Below are positions 43,058-51,438 of a stretch of DNA of 64,000 bases, in pieces. Below the pieces are notes generated by a model. That model was not told where the DNA came from. It saw only the letters and a list, made by a program, of their open reading frames with translations, and did no database searches. How positions within the stretch are numbered: position 1 is the stretch's first letter; each line of letters starts with the position of its first letter. The position numbers and the translations under genes were made by a program. This DNA is from Hirschia sp964352025 (GTDB lineage: Bacteria; Pseudomonadota; Alphaproteobacteria; Caulobacterales; Hyphomonadaceae): NCBI GenBank assembly GCA_964352025.1, contig CAYGPZ010000008.1, forward strand, positions 67,888 to 131,887, written 5' to 3'.

Positions 43058-43618
43058 ATGGATACAAAAACCGCTCTCTTAGATGCTGCCGAAAAAGCAG
43101 CCCGCATGCACGGTCACGATGGCTTCAGCTTTGGTGACTTGAGTAAAACTGTGGGCATTCGCAAAGCCAGTATTCACTATCACTTTCCAACCAAAGCAGA
43201 CCTTTTGACTGCAATGATGATGCGATATCGTGAAAATATAATAGAGTATGTATCCACGTTGGAGACCAAATACCCCAAGGCCAGCGATCAACTTATTGCT
43301 TATATTGATATATACCGAAATGCGCTGAGTGGAGGTGACACCTTATGCCTATGTGTCGCTCTTTCAATCGGACGCGATGGCCTAACTGAAGATGTCCAAA
43401 AGGAACTAACCCTGTTTAGACAGGCCGGCACCAAATGGCTGACTGGTGTATTTGAACGCGCCCTATCAGATGGCAGTATTGCCAATGTCGGCACACCGTC
43501 AGATGAAGCCAAATTATGCCAAGCCTTAGTTGAGGGCGCGCAACTTGTCGCTCGCGCGGAAAAGCAGCCTGAATTATTTGATCACGCCATTAAACTGCTT
43601 TTGGATCGGTGCAACTAA
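43058..43618 (+). CDS. TetR/AcrR-family transcriptional regulator
   Basis: 186 residues. The helix-turn-helix FSFGDLSKTVGIRKASIHYHFPTKADLL near residues 23-50 is typical. The C-terminal ligand domain has a Cys pair (LCLCVALS), which may be redox-sensitive. It sits in the same direction as the genes around it, between the oxidase and pxpA, and probably controls this operon, with the palindrome at 40566 as one candidate site. The inducer is unknown. Confidence 0.85.
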   Translation: MDTKTALLDAAEKAARMHGHDGFSFGDLSKTVGIRKASIHYHFPTKADLLTAMMMRYRENIIEYVSTLETKYPKASDQLIAYIDIYRNALSGGDTLCLCVALSIGRDGLTEDVQKELTLFRQAGTKWLTGVFERALSDGSIANVGTPSDEAKLCQALVEGAQLVARAEKQPELFDHAIKLLLDRCN

Positions 43619-43702
43619 GCTAGAAAAGCTGACAATTCTTATATTAGAGGATGGTTAAGCTCCTATCAGATATCATCGAGAATAGTCATCAGGAATAATA
43701 CC

Positions 43703-44464
43703 ATGCCTAGATCTCAAATGATTGACCTCAATGCAGACCTTGGAGAAGGCTGCGGCAATGATGCTGAAATTATGAAGTACATCTCTAGCTGCAACATCGC
43801 CTGCGGCGGTCATACTGGGGATGAAACTAGCATGCGTGAAGCGATGCAGCTCGCCAAATTAAATCACGTCAGAATAGGCGCGCACCCTTCCTACCCAGAC
43901 AAAGAAAACTTTGGACGCGCTTCTCTGGACATAAGCGCCACAGACCTTGAAGAAAGCCTCAGGGACCAACTTCAAACGATTAAACGCGTCGCCTCTGAAT
44001 TAGGTGTACCGATTGTACATGTGAAACCTCATGGTGCCCTTTATAATGATGCAGCCTCATCAGAGCATTTAAGTTGGAACATCATAAATGTTTCAAGAGA
44101 TGTCTTGCCTCAAGCTGCGATTATGGGGCCGCCTAATTCTCAATTGCAAAAAGTTGCTCATGCACAGAGCCGTAAATTCATTGCCGAAGGATTTGCCGAC
44201 CGCCGCTATCTGCAGGATGGAACACTCACTCCACGTTCACTGGGTAATGCGGTCATAACCGAGATAGAAGCATTGAAAACACAAGCTTTAGCTATGGCTC
44301 AGGGTAATCCGCTCTCGTGCGAAGGCGGCAAGAATATTACATTAGATATCGATACAATTTGTCTTCATGGCGATAACGCATCCGCCATAGAAAACGCCAA
44401 ACAGGTTCACACCATACTTTCGCAAAACAACTTTACGATCCAAGCACATATTCATGCCACTTAA
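43703..44464 (+). CDS. pxpA: 5-oxoprolinase subunit A (LamB/YcsF family)
   Basis: 253 residues. The family core DLNADLGEGCGNDAEIMKY-type start, NIACGGHTGD, GAHPSYPD, VKPHGALYN and FADRRY, CLHGD are all visible. With PxpB and PxpC it forms the prokaryotic ATP-dependent 5-oxoprolinase, which opens the ring of 5-oxoproline, a damage product of glutamine and of glutathione breakdown. It overlaps pxpB by 11 bases. An 84-base gap separates it from the tetR gene. Confidence 0.93.
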   Translation: MPRSQMIDLNADLGEGCGNDAEIMKYISSCNIACGGHTGDETSMREAMQLAKLNHVRIGAHPSYPDKENFGRASLDISATDLEESLRDQLQTIKRVASELGVPIVHVKPHGALYNDAASSEHLSWNIINVSRDVLPQAAIMGPPNSQLQKVAHAQSRKFIAEGFADRRYLQDGTLTPRSLGNAVITEIEALKTQALAMAQGNPLSCEGGKNITLDIDTICLHGDNASAIENAKQVHTILSQNNFTIQAHIHAT

Positions 44465-45089
44465 ATACCGATCGATTTGCGACAATCTATTTGAGATCAG
44501 CTTCAACGATTCTTCGATAGCTCAAAAGAAAAAAGGAAGCTTTGCTGACGCGCTCCGAGACACTCATAGGTTTGATGAAGTTGTCGCTGGAAAAAACACT
44601 ATCGTCTTACAATTGGGTACTCGCTCTCCAGCTTCAGATGAACTTGCAGCTTTCTTAGAAAATACTTTTTCAGGGCTTCAAACAACACAAAAATCTAATC
44701 AACCTACACTGACTATTCCTGTCATCTATGGAAAGGAAGCTGGGCCAGACTTGGCTCTAGTCTGCGAACACCTAAAAGTGTCAGAAGATGAATTCATAGC
44801 AGCGCACACAAGCGAAAATCATGAAGTAGATATGATCGGCTTCACACCGGGTTTTGCTTATATTCACGGAACCAAATTCAATATGCCTCGCCTAAAAGAG
44901 CCCCGCATGAGCGTTCTTGCTGGCTCAATTGGTTTAGCCGGCGGTCTTACGGGGATTTACGCCTTGGAAGGCCCCGGTGGATGGCCGATTATCGGACGGA
45001 CGCTCACGCCTCTGTTTTCTGCAAGCAATGATAACCCATTCCTTCTAAGCGCAGGTATGAGAATTCGATTTAAGCGAGTTACGTCATGA
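44454..45089 (+). CDS. pxpB: 5-oxoprolinase subunit B
   Basis: 211 residues of the carboxyltransferase C/D family. IPVIYG, GFTPGFAYI, MPRLKEPR, AGSIGLAGG and GGWPIIGRT are family hallmarks, matching PxpB/KipI. It overlaps the genes on both sides (11 bases with pxpA, four with pxpC), so all three are translated together. The older KipI name refers to a sporulation-kinase inhibitor role in Bacillus that does not apply here. Confidence 0.93.
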   Translation: MPLKYRSICDNLFEISFNDSSIAQKKKGSFADALRDTHRFDEVVAGKNTIVLQLGTRSPASDELAAFLENTFSGLQTTQKSNQPTLTIPVIYGKEAGPDLALVCEHLKVSEDEFIAAHTSENHEVDMIGFTPGFAYIHGTKFNMPRLKEPRMSVLAGSIGLAGGLTGIYALEGPGGWPIIGRTLTPLFSASNDNPFLLSAGMRIRFKRVTS

Positions 45090-46015
45090 GCCTGACAATT
45101 TTAGAAGCAGGCATGCAGGCCAGCCTACAAGCATCTCCCAGAATTGGTTTTAGGCATCAGGGCGTGCCACATGCTGGTGCAGCTGATCAACATTCCTACC
45201 TGTTGGGCAATATCGCCTTGGGTAATCGGGACTGCGCGAGCATCGAAATCACAGGCGGCGGCTTTAAAGCTAAATTCAATAAACCAACGACATTCTGCAT
45301 AACGGGAGCCCCAACTGTTACCCTACTGAATGACTTGGAAATCCCCCTTCATAAACCAGTCACTGCCAAAGCAGGCGACACCATCTTCATCCCCCCTCCT
45401 CATCTAGGTTTAAGGTATTACCTATCGATAGCAGGTGGTTTTAGCGCAGATGTTTTCCTTGGAAATAGTTCGACTTATATGCCTGCACGTTTTGGAGGAT
45501 ATAAAGGACGCGCCCTGAGATCAGGCGACCAGATCGAGTTTGCCAAACAACCCTTAAGCAACTCCCCCCGACCTATTCCCGATGAACTCATCCCGTTTTT
45601 CAGTTCAAATTGGGCGATACGGTTTTGCCAAGGTCCCGAATATGATCTTTTGACCAATCCAACGAAATTAAAGCTAAAAGACACAGCTTTTTCAGTTAGC
45701 TCTCGCATCAGTCGCATGGGCGCTCAACTTGAAGGCCAAACCCTTGATGTTAAGTCAGATGGCCAAATGCAAAGTGAACCCGTTTTTCCAGGCACTATTC
45801 AATGTCCAGAAAACGGTCGCCCATTTATATTGCTTTGTGATGCACAGACGACAGGCGGCTATCCTCGTATAGGACAAGTCATCTCTAGTGACATTCATAG
45901 GCTGGGACAGATAAAGCCCAAAGATACAATATCGCTTATCCAAGTAACAAATGAAGAAGCTCAAGAATTAGCTCAATCCAAGAAAAACACAGTATCGGAT
46001 TGGTTGAATTCATGA
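45086..46015 (+). CDS. pxpC: 5-oxoprolinase subunit C
   Basis: 309 residues of the carboxyltransferase A/B family. RIGFRHQGVPHAGAAD, YLLGN, RYYLSIAGGF, PARFGGYKGRAL and TGGYPRIGQVI match PxpC/KipA. It overlaps pxpB by four bases and ends the operon. After it, 46016-46179 shows no gene and holds the promoter of the next gene by inference. Confidence 0.93.
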   Translation: MSLTILEAGMQASLQASPRIGFRHQGVPHAGAADQHSYLLGNIALGNRDCASIEITGGGFKAKFNKPTTFCITGAPTVTLLNDLEIPLHKPVTAKAGDTIFIPPPHLGLRYYLSIAGGFSADVFLGNSSTYMPARFGGYKGRALRSGDQIEFAKQPLSNSPRPIPDELIPFFSSNWAIRFCQGPEYDLLTNPTKLKLKDTAFSVSSRISRMGAQLEGQTLDVKSDGQMQSEPVFPGTIQCPENGRPFILLCDAQTTGGYPRIGQVISSDIHRLGQIKPKDTISLIQVTNEEAQELAQSKKNTVSDWLNS

Positions 46016-46179
46016 AAATTCGCCTCGAATTGCCCGAAAAACTCACCTAATCGTTGTTTTAATGTATCCCAATTGATCACAATTACACCTGATTGACGAA
46101 CTTACTGGACGAGTCCTTTGCTAAGGCGCTAGTTATTATAGTATTATTGTTTAGTAGATTTCCTTTTAGGGCGGACAAA

Positions 46180-47118
46180 ATGAAACTAATCTCGAAAGCG
46201 CTAGGCGCTGTGTCACTATGTGCACTAAGTGCACCTGCTTTTGCTCAAGTCGATTTACCCCCTAATGCACGCGCGGGTGAATGCTATGCAAAAGTTCTTG
46301 TTCCTGCAGACTACTCTGTAACGGTCCAACAGGTTTTGGTTAAACCAGAATCTCAACGCATAAAAAAAATTCCAGCCGAATATGAAACCATTGAAGAACG
46401 CTACATGGTTCAAGAGGCGAGTTTTGAATATGTGCCGGTACCGCCGCGCTATGATTATGTTGAAGAACGCGTCATGGTCTCACCGGAGCGGGTTGAAAAG
46501 CGGGTTGTCCCTGCGCGTACTGAAACTGTAGAAGAAAAAATCATGGTTCGTCCGGCGCGTGTCGAATGGAAACCAGGCCGCGGCGCACTTGAGCGTGTTG
46601 ATGACGCGACTGGCGAAATTATGTGCCGTGTCGAAATCCCTGCAGAATTCAAAACAATTCAGCGCCAAGTTATTCTTGAGCCAGAGCGTGTTGTAGAAGA
46701 ATTAGTCCCTGCAAAATACGACACAGTGCGTCGCCGTGTTGTAGTTGAGCAAGCGACAGTACAACGCAAAGAAATTCCGGCAAAATATGATACACGCAAA
46801 TCGCGCCGTGTTATTACGCCTGAGCGCACTGAAGTAGAATATATCCCGCCAGTTTACGACAAAATTGAGCAACGCACTCAAATCGGTAGTGAACGCATGG
46901 AGTGGCGTGAAATCTTGTGTGAAACGAACACACGCCCCAATACTATCCGTAGATTGCAGCAAGCTCTAAACAATCAAGGTTTTGAAGTTGGAACTGTTGA
47001 CGGAAAAGTCGGACGTAAAACACTGACTGCTGTTCGCAACTTTCAGCTTAGAGAAGGTCTACCGACAGGTGGTCTAACTTTGACAACATTAGAGCGTTTG
47101 GGCGTTAACCCGTCCTAA
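46180..47118 (+). CDS. Exported 23-residue-repeat protein with C-terminal peptidoglycan-binding domain
   Basis: 312 residues from the ATG at 46180 (AGGG upstream); the longer frame from 46093 would lose the signal peptide at the start. A Sec signal ends at AFAQ. From about residue 41 to 245 a repeat of exactly 23 residues recurs, of form [VI]-P-A/P-x-[YF]-[DE]-x-[VI]-x-x-R-V-M-V-x-P-x-R-V, at residues 41, 64, 87, 110, then 153, 176, 199 and 222; one 20-residue insert breaks the phase. The last 60 residues (RRLQQALNNQGF, VDGKVGRKTLTAVRNFQ) are a PG_binding_1 domain. A structural envelope role is likely. Confidence 0.8.
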   Translation: MKLISKALGAVSLCALSAPAFAQVDLPPNARAGECYAKVLVPADYSVTVQQVLVKPESQRIKKIPAEYETIEERYMVQEASFEYVPVPPRYDYVEERVMVSPERVEKRVVPARTETVEEKIMVRPARVEWKPGRGALERVDDATGEIMCRVEIPAEFKTIQRQVILEPERVVEELVPAKYDTVRRRVVVEQATVQRKEIPAKYDTRKSRRVITPERTEVEYIPPVYDKIEQRTQIGSERMEWREILCETNTRPNTIRRLQQALNNQGFEVGTVDGKVGRKTLTAVRNFQLREGLPTGGLTLTTLERLGVNPS

Positions 47119-47133
47119 CGTAGATTTTAGCTC

Positions 47134-47160
47134 TGTGACGGAAAACTAAATTCCGTCACA
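47134..47160 (+). terminator. Hairpin after the repeat protein
   Basis: TGTGACGGAA at 47134-47143 and TTCCGTCACA at 47151-47160 form a perfect ten-base stem with a seven-base loop. No strong T-tract follows. Confidence 0.6.
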
Positions 47161-47425
47161 AGCGTGTTTAAACGGCTCGATTTTAGCAATTCCATAGAAA
47201 TAATTCCTTGGTTTAAAGAAAAACCGCAGATATTCGTGATTCAATGTCATGAAACATTTGACTTTCTTGCTTCTTGTCGTCTATATGCGCGCTTCGCGCT
47301 CTCTAACCTGATGGTTTAACACCTGATAAGTTGCATGAGAGTGTCTCAAGTTTTTGGAAGAATTCGCGCAGGCTGGCAAGAGGCCTCCCTCGTGCGTCAA
47401 CCGACAGGCAAAAGGTCGTTAAGAT
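47161..47425. other. Leader region of rplU
   Basis: No gene is seen in the 265 bases before rplU. A GAGGCCTC palindrome lies near 47380 and a gap of this size is consistent with a promoter and leader for the ribosomal operon. No regulator site is recognised. Confidence 0.4.
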
Positions 47426-48058
47426 ATGTTCGCGGTCATCAAAACGGGCGGAAAACAATATAAAGTCGCCCAAGACGACGTCATCACAGTAGAGAAGCTC
47501 GAAGCAGACGCTGGCTCTGAATTCGTTTTCGATAGCGTACTGATGATTGGCGAAGGTGAAAAAGTAGACATGGGTGAGCCAGTATTGGCCGGAGCCCAAG
47601 TTGTAGGTGAAGTTGTTGAACAAACACGTGCCAAGAAAGTTGTCACTGTTAAGAAGCGCCAACGTAACACTTACCGTCGTAAGCTTGGTCACCGTCAGCA
47701 GCAAACAGTTATTCGCATTACTGATATTCTTGCTAAAGGTGGAAAGAAAGCTGCGAAAGCCGCGCCTAAAGCAAAAGTAGAAGCACCTAAGAAAGCTGAA
47801 ACTAAAGCTGCACCAAAAGCAGAAGCGGCTCCAAAGGCTGCTCCTACAGCAGCTCCAGCAGCAACTAAAGCAGATGACCTGACAAAACTAACAGGTATTG
47901 GTAAAGTTGCAGCAGGCAAACTTGTAGACGCTGGTTTTTCAAGTTTTGCTCAACTAGCTGCTCTTACAACTGAGCAATTTGCTGATCTGGACACAAACAT
48001 TTTCAAAGGCCGTGTACCTTTTGATCAAATCGTAGCTGAGTCTAAAGACCTAGCTTAA
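47426..48058 (+). CDS. rplU: 50S ribosomal protein L21 with extended C-terminus
   Basis: 210 residues. The first 103 are a normal bL21 (FAVIKTGGKQYKVA, KRRNTYRRKLGHRQ-type core). A linker rich in Lys, Ala and Pro (about 107-150) joins a C-terminal helix-hairpin-helix domain (LTKLTGIGKVAAGKLVDAGF). Long L21 of this kind is seen in other Alphaproteobacteria. It is followed by rpmA as in most bacteria. Confidence 0.96.
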   Translation: MFAVIKTGGKQYKVAQDDVITVEKLEADAGSEFVFDSVLMIGEGEKVDMGEPVLAGAQVVGEVVEQTRAKKVVTVKKRQRNTYRRKLGHRQQQTVIRITDILAKGGKKAAKAAPKAKVEAPKKAETKAAPKAEAAPKAAPTAAPAATKADDLTKLTGIGKVAAGKLVDAGFSSFAQLAALTTEQFADLDTNIFKGRVPFDQIVAESKDLA

Positions 48059-48103
48059 GTGTAACGTAGCGCTGACTGCGCACCTAAACATGGAGATGCT
48101 GTT

Positions 48104-48379
48104 ATGGCACACAAAAAATCAGGTGGTTCGTCCCGCAACGGCCGCGATTCAGAGTCAAAACGTCTTGGCGTAAAAAAATATGGTGGTGAAGTTGTTATTC
48201 CTGGCAACATCATCGTTCGCCAACGCGGAACACAATACTACCCAGGCGAAAACGTCGGCATGGGTAAAGACCACACGATCTTCGCTAAAGTGGAAGGCAA
48301 TGTAAGCTTCCGCAAACGCGCTGGTGGTCGTCAATACATTAACGTTCTTCCGGCAGACGCTCCGAAAGCGGCTGAATAG
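48104..48379 (+). CDS. rpmA: 50S ribosomal protein L27
   Basis: 91 residues. The N-terminus AHKKSGGSSRNGRDSESKR reaches towards the peptidyl-transferase centre; RQRGTQYYPGENVGMGKDH is the family signature. It lies 45 bases after rplU. No N-terminal extension for protease processing is present. Confidence 0.97.
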   Translation: MAHKKSGGSSRNGRDSESKRLGVKKYGGEVVIPGNIIVRQRGTQYYPGENVGMGKDHTIFAKVEGNVSFRKRAGGRQYINVLPADAPKAAE

Positions 48380-48446
48380 CGGAAACGTAAAGCAAACACT
48401 GGATTGAGCCGCTCCTGAATTTATAGAGCGCTCGCAATTAGATCCC

Positions 48447-48482
48447 AAAAAAGGGGAAGCGGGTGACCGCCTCCCCTTTTTT
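48447..48482 (+). terminator. Terminator of rplU-rpmA
   Basis: AAAAAAGGGGAAGCGG at 48447-48462 pairs, with one mismatch, with CCGCCTCCCCTTTTTT at 48467-48482 around a GTGA loop. T-tract follows. Confidence 0.92.
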
Positions 48483-48532
48483 GTTTTGCATCACACTTCA
48501 ATTCATCAATTAATTCATGAAAGGAAAGTCCA

Positions 48533-49141
48533 ATGGTTCAACACCAGCAACAGCTAAACTCTGTTTCGGAACTTCCTGTCATGCACTCAGACCGTTTAAC
48601 TTTGCGGGCTTGGACATTGAATGATGCCCCTGAAATGGATGCATTATTTTCGGATATCGATGTCGTTAAAATGACTGGCTCAAAGCCATACCCATATTTT
48701 CCTAAAAGCTCATTTGGTGCGATTGCCACACGCTTCGGCAAATATCTGCGCAAGGAAATGTTTGATTTTGCGGTCACAAAATCACAAACAGGCACTCTCA
48801 TTGGTGGATGTGGCGTATTCAAACGCAAACCAAATTCTCCTTTAGAACTTGGTTTTTGGCTTGGCAAACCCTACTGGGGCAAAGGTTACGCCACTGAAGC
48901 AGCAAAGCAGGTCATGGCATGGGCCCAAACGGCCTTAAAAGCGGATATGATTGTTGCTGGTCACTTTGAAGATAACCCAGTCTCGGGCCGTATATTGTAT
49001 AAATTGGGTTTTGAGCAGATTGGTGGTCACAAAGAGACAGTTCCAATGTATTCTCTTGCACGCGGTGGCAGATTTCCTGGATACGTCTATATTTGGCCTG
49101 CAGAAAAAGCTGCAACGACAACCCTATCAGCGTTACACTAG
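48533..49141 (+). CDS. GNAT acetyltransferase (RimJ/RimL type)
   Basis: 202 residues. HSDRLTLRAWTLNDAPEMDALFSD is the start of RimJ/RimL-type GNAT enzymes; WLGKPYWGKGYATEAAKQVM is the acetyl-CoA loop; NPVSGRILYKLGFEQIG is the end of the fold. It sits between the rpmA terminator and obgE. Such genes are common just before obgE in Alphaproteobacteria. The acceptor is unknown. The start is preceded by AAAGGAAAG. Confidence 0.9.
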   Translation: MVQHQQQLNSVSELPVMHSDRLTLRAWTLNDAPEMDALFSDIDVVKMTGSKPYPYFPKSSFGAIATRFGKYLRKEMFDFAVTKSQTGTLIGGCGVFKRKPNSPLELGFWLGKPYWGKGYATEAAKQVMAWAQTALKADMIVAGHFEDNPVSGRILYKLGFEQIGGHKETVPMYSLARGGRFPGYVYIWPAEKAATTTLSALH

Positions 49142-49166
49142 TCGCGTTTAAACTTGGACACATACG

Positions 49167-50234
49167 ATGAAGTTTCTTGATCAATGTAAATTATACGTTG
49201 CCGCCGGCTATGGTGGTGATGGATGTGTGTCTTTTCGTCGTGAAAAATACATCTCACACGGTGGACCAGATGGCGGTGATGGCGGTCAGGGCGGAAGCGT
49301 ATGGGCGGAAGCTGTTGAAGGCCTAAACACGCTCATAGACTATCGTTACCAACAACACTTCCAAGCCGCTCGTGGTGGCCACGGCATGGGAAGAAACCGC
49401 ACGGGCGCAGATTCAGATGACGTCATCATCAAAGTCCCTGTCGGCACTCAAATCTATGAAGAAGATCAGGAAACAATGATTGCTGATCTGTCAAAGCTTG
49501 GTGACAAAGTACTGCTTGCCGAAGGTGGCTCAGGTGGCTGGGGAAATGTACGCTTTAAATCCTCAACTAATCAGGCCCCTCGCCGTTTCAATCCGGGACT
49601 TGAAGGCGATGAGCGCTGGATATGGATGCGCTTGAAACTAATCGCTGATGCTGGGCTGGTTGGACTACCAAATGCCGGAAAATCAACCTTCCTCGCAGCG
49701 ACTTCCGAAGCTAAGCCTAAAATCGCCGATTACCCGTTTACAACGCTCCACCCAAATCTTGGTGTGGTAAGCCTCGGTATCGGATCATCCTTCGTTTTAG
49801 CGGATATCCCCGGCCTGATAGAAGGCGCAGCGGATGGCGCGGGTATTGGTACGCGTTTTCTAGGTCATATTGAACGCTGCTCTGTCCTGCTTCACCTTAT
49901 TGATGGCTCTCAGGATGATCCTGATCAAGCCTACCTCACAGTTCGAAAAGAGCTGGAAGACTATGGTGCGGATCTAGATTCAAAAACTGAGATAATCGCT
50001 CTGAATAAATCCGATACTCTGGATGAAGATATATTGGCGGAGCAATCCGACAAACTGGAAAAAGTATGCGGGTCCAAACCGCACATTATTTCAGGCGCGA
50101 CAGGTGCTAATGTAAAAGAAGTGTTGGGACTGGTGCATTCTGCTATCCATGAACAACGAATCGCTAAAGCCGAAAAAGAAGCCACTCAAAATGCTATTGA
50201 TGCAGGAGAAGAAATAGAGGGATGGACACCATAG
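49167..50234 (+). CDS. obgE: Obg GTPase
   Basis: 355 residues. The N-terminal Obg domain is glycine-rich (AAGYGGDGCVSFRREK, GPDGGDGGQGG). The G domain has GLPNAGKSTF (P-loop), TTLHPNLG (switch I), DIPGLIEGA and NKSD. It is an essential GTPase tied to 50S assembly and, in Caulobacter (CgtA), to growth. Its last 13 bases overlap proB. Confidence 0.97.
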   Translation: MKFLDQCKLYVAAGYGGDGCVSFRREKYISHGGPDGGDGGQGGSVWAEAVEGLNTLIDYRYQQHFQAARGGHGMGRNRTGADSDDVIIKVPVGTQIYEEDQETMIADLSKLGDKVLLAEGGSGGWGNVRFKSSTNQAPRRFNPGLEGDERWIWMRLKLIADAGLVGLPNAGKSTFLAATSEAKPKIADYPFTTLHPNLGVVSLGIGSSFVLADIPGLIEGAADGAGIGTRFLGHIERCSVLLHLIDGSQDDPDQAYLTVRKELEDYGADLDSKTEIIALNKSDTLDEDILAEQSDKLEKVCGSKPHIISGATGANVKEVLGLVHSAIHEQRIAKAEKEATQNAIDAGEEIEGWTP

Positions 50235-51379
50235 AAAGTCTGAATGGACTAGACCATTTGGCCCAAGCCAAACGTGTCGTGGTAAAACTAGGTTCCGCAC
50301 TTCTTGTTGATGAACAGGGAGAGTCTGATACTGCGCGTATTCAGGCAATCTCCCGTGATATTGTCGCCCTCATAGCGGATGGCAAGCAAGTTATTATTGT
50401 CTCTTCAGGCTCCGTTGCACTCGGTCGAAAAGTTCTGAATTTGCACAGCGGCAGTCTTAAATTAGATGAAAAACAAGCCGCAGCAGCTGCGGGGCAACTA
50501 CGCCTTATACGCGCTTGGGAGAATGCTTTTCAGATACACTCGATCCAAATCGCTCAAGCACTTCTTACACTCGACGATACTGAAATCCGCCGTCGATGGT
50601 TAAACGCTAGAGCGACACTCAATACGCTTTTGGAAGCAGGCGCACTTCCCATCGTGAATGAAAACGATACCGTCGCAACTGAGGGCATTCGATACGGTGA
50701 CAATGATCGACTGTCTGCCCGGGTGGCCCAGCTTGTGGGTGCAGATGTATTAGTCCTGCTTTCGGATATTGACGGCCTTTACACTGCCGACCCAAGAGTT
50801 GACCCATCCGCCAAACACATACCCTTAGTGACAGACCTAACGCCGGAAATCATGGCGATGGGCGGAAGTGCAAATGCGCAAGCCGGTGTTGGTACGGGTG
50901 GAATGGCAACCAAATTAGAAGCTGCGCGTATCGCAATGACCGCAGGATGTGCAACCGTTATTACGCTTGGCGAACCTGAATCTGACAATCATGACCTACC
51001 ATTGTCTGCCTTGCGCGGTGGTGCCAAGGCAACTTGGTTTATTCCACAAATTACACCTGAAACGGCACGTATTCAATGGTTGCTGGGATCGCTTCAGCCA
51101 TCTGGAAAAGTGATTGTCGACAAGGGTGCAGCCAAAGCGTTGAAAAACGGAATGAGCCTTCTTCCCGCTGGGATAATTTCGATCGAAGGTCATTTTGATC
51201 GCGGTGATGCTTTGGAAGTATATGATCCAACGAATACACTGATTTCACGCGGTATTAGTTCTTACTCCTCTGATGATGCAGTTAAACTCATTGGGCGCAA
51301 TACAACTGAAATCGAAAGCATAGTGGGATATAAAGGCCGCCCCGCGCTTATTCACACAGACGATATGGTGTTGCTCTAA
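50222..51379 (+). CDS. proB: Glutamate 5-kinase
   Basis: 385 residues. An amino-acid kinase domain (VVKLGSALL, VSSGSVALGRKVL, NENDTVAT, FGDNDRLSA-like YGDNDRLSARVA, GTGGMATKLEAA) is followed by a PUA domain from about residue 285. It makes glutamyl-5-phosphate, the first step to proline, and is normally inhibited by proline. The start overlaps obgE by 13 bases and proA is 59 bases downstream. Confidence 0.96.
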   Translation: MDTIESLNGLDHLAQAKRVVVKLGSALLVDEQGESDTARIQAISRDIVALIADGKQVIIVSSGSVALGRKVLNLHSGSLKLDEKQAAAAAGQLRLIRAWENAFQIHSIQIAQALLTLDDTEIRRRWLNARATLNTLLEAGALPIVNENDTVATEGIRYGDNDRLSARVAQLVGADVLVLLSDIDGLYTADPRVDPSAKHIPLVTDLTPEIMAMGGSANAQAGVGTGGMATKLEAARIAMTAGCATVITLGEPESDNHDLPLSALRGGAKATWFIPQITPETARIQWLLGSLQPSGKVIVDKGAAKALKNGMSLLPAGIISIEGHFDRGDALEVYDPTNTLISRGISSYSSDDAVKLIGRNTTEIESIVGYKGRPALIHTDDMVLL

Positions 51380-51438
51380 CCTTTAAGAATGCGCCATTAA
51401 CACCCAAATACCGATCTAAGACCTTCAAGGATCACAAA

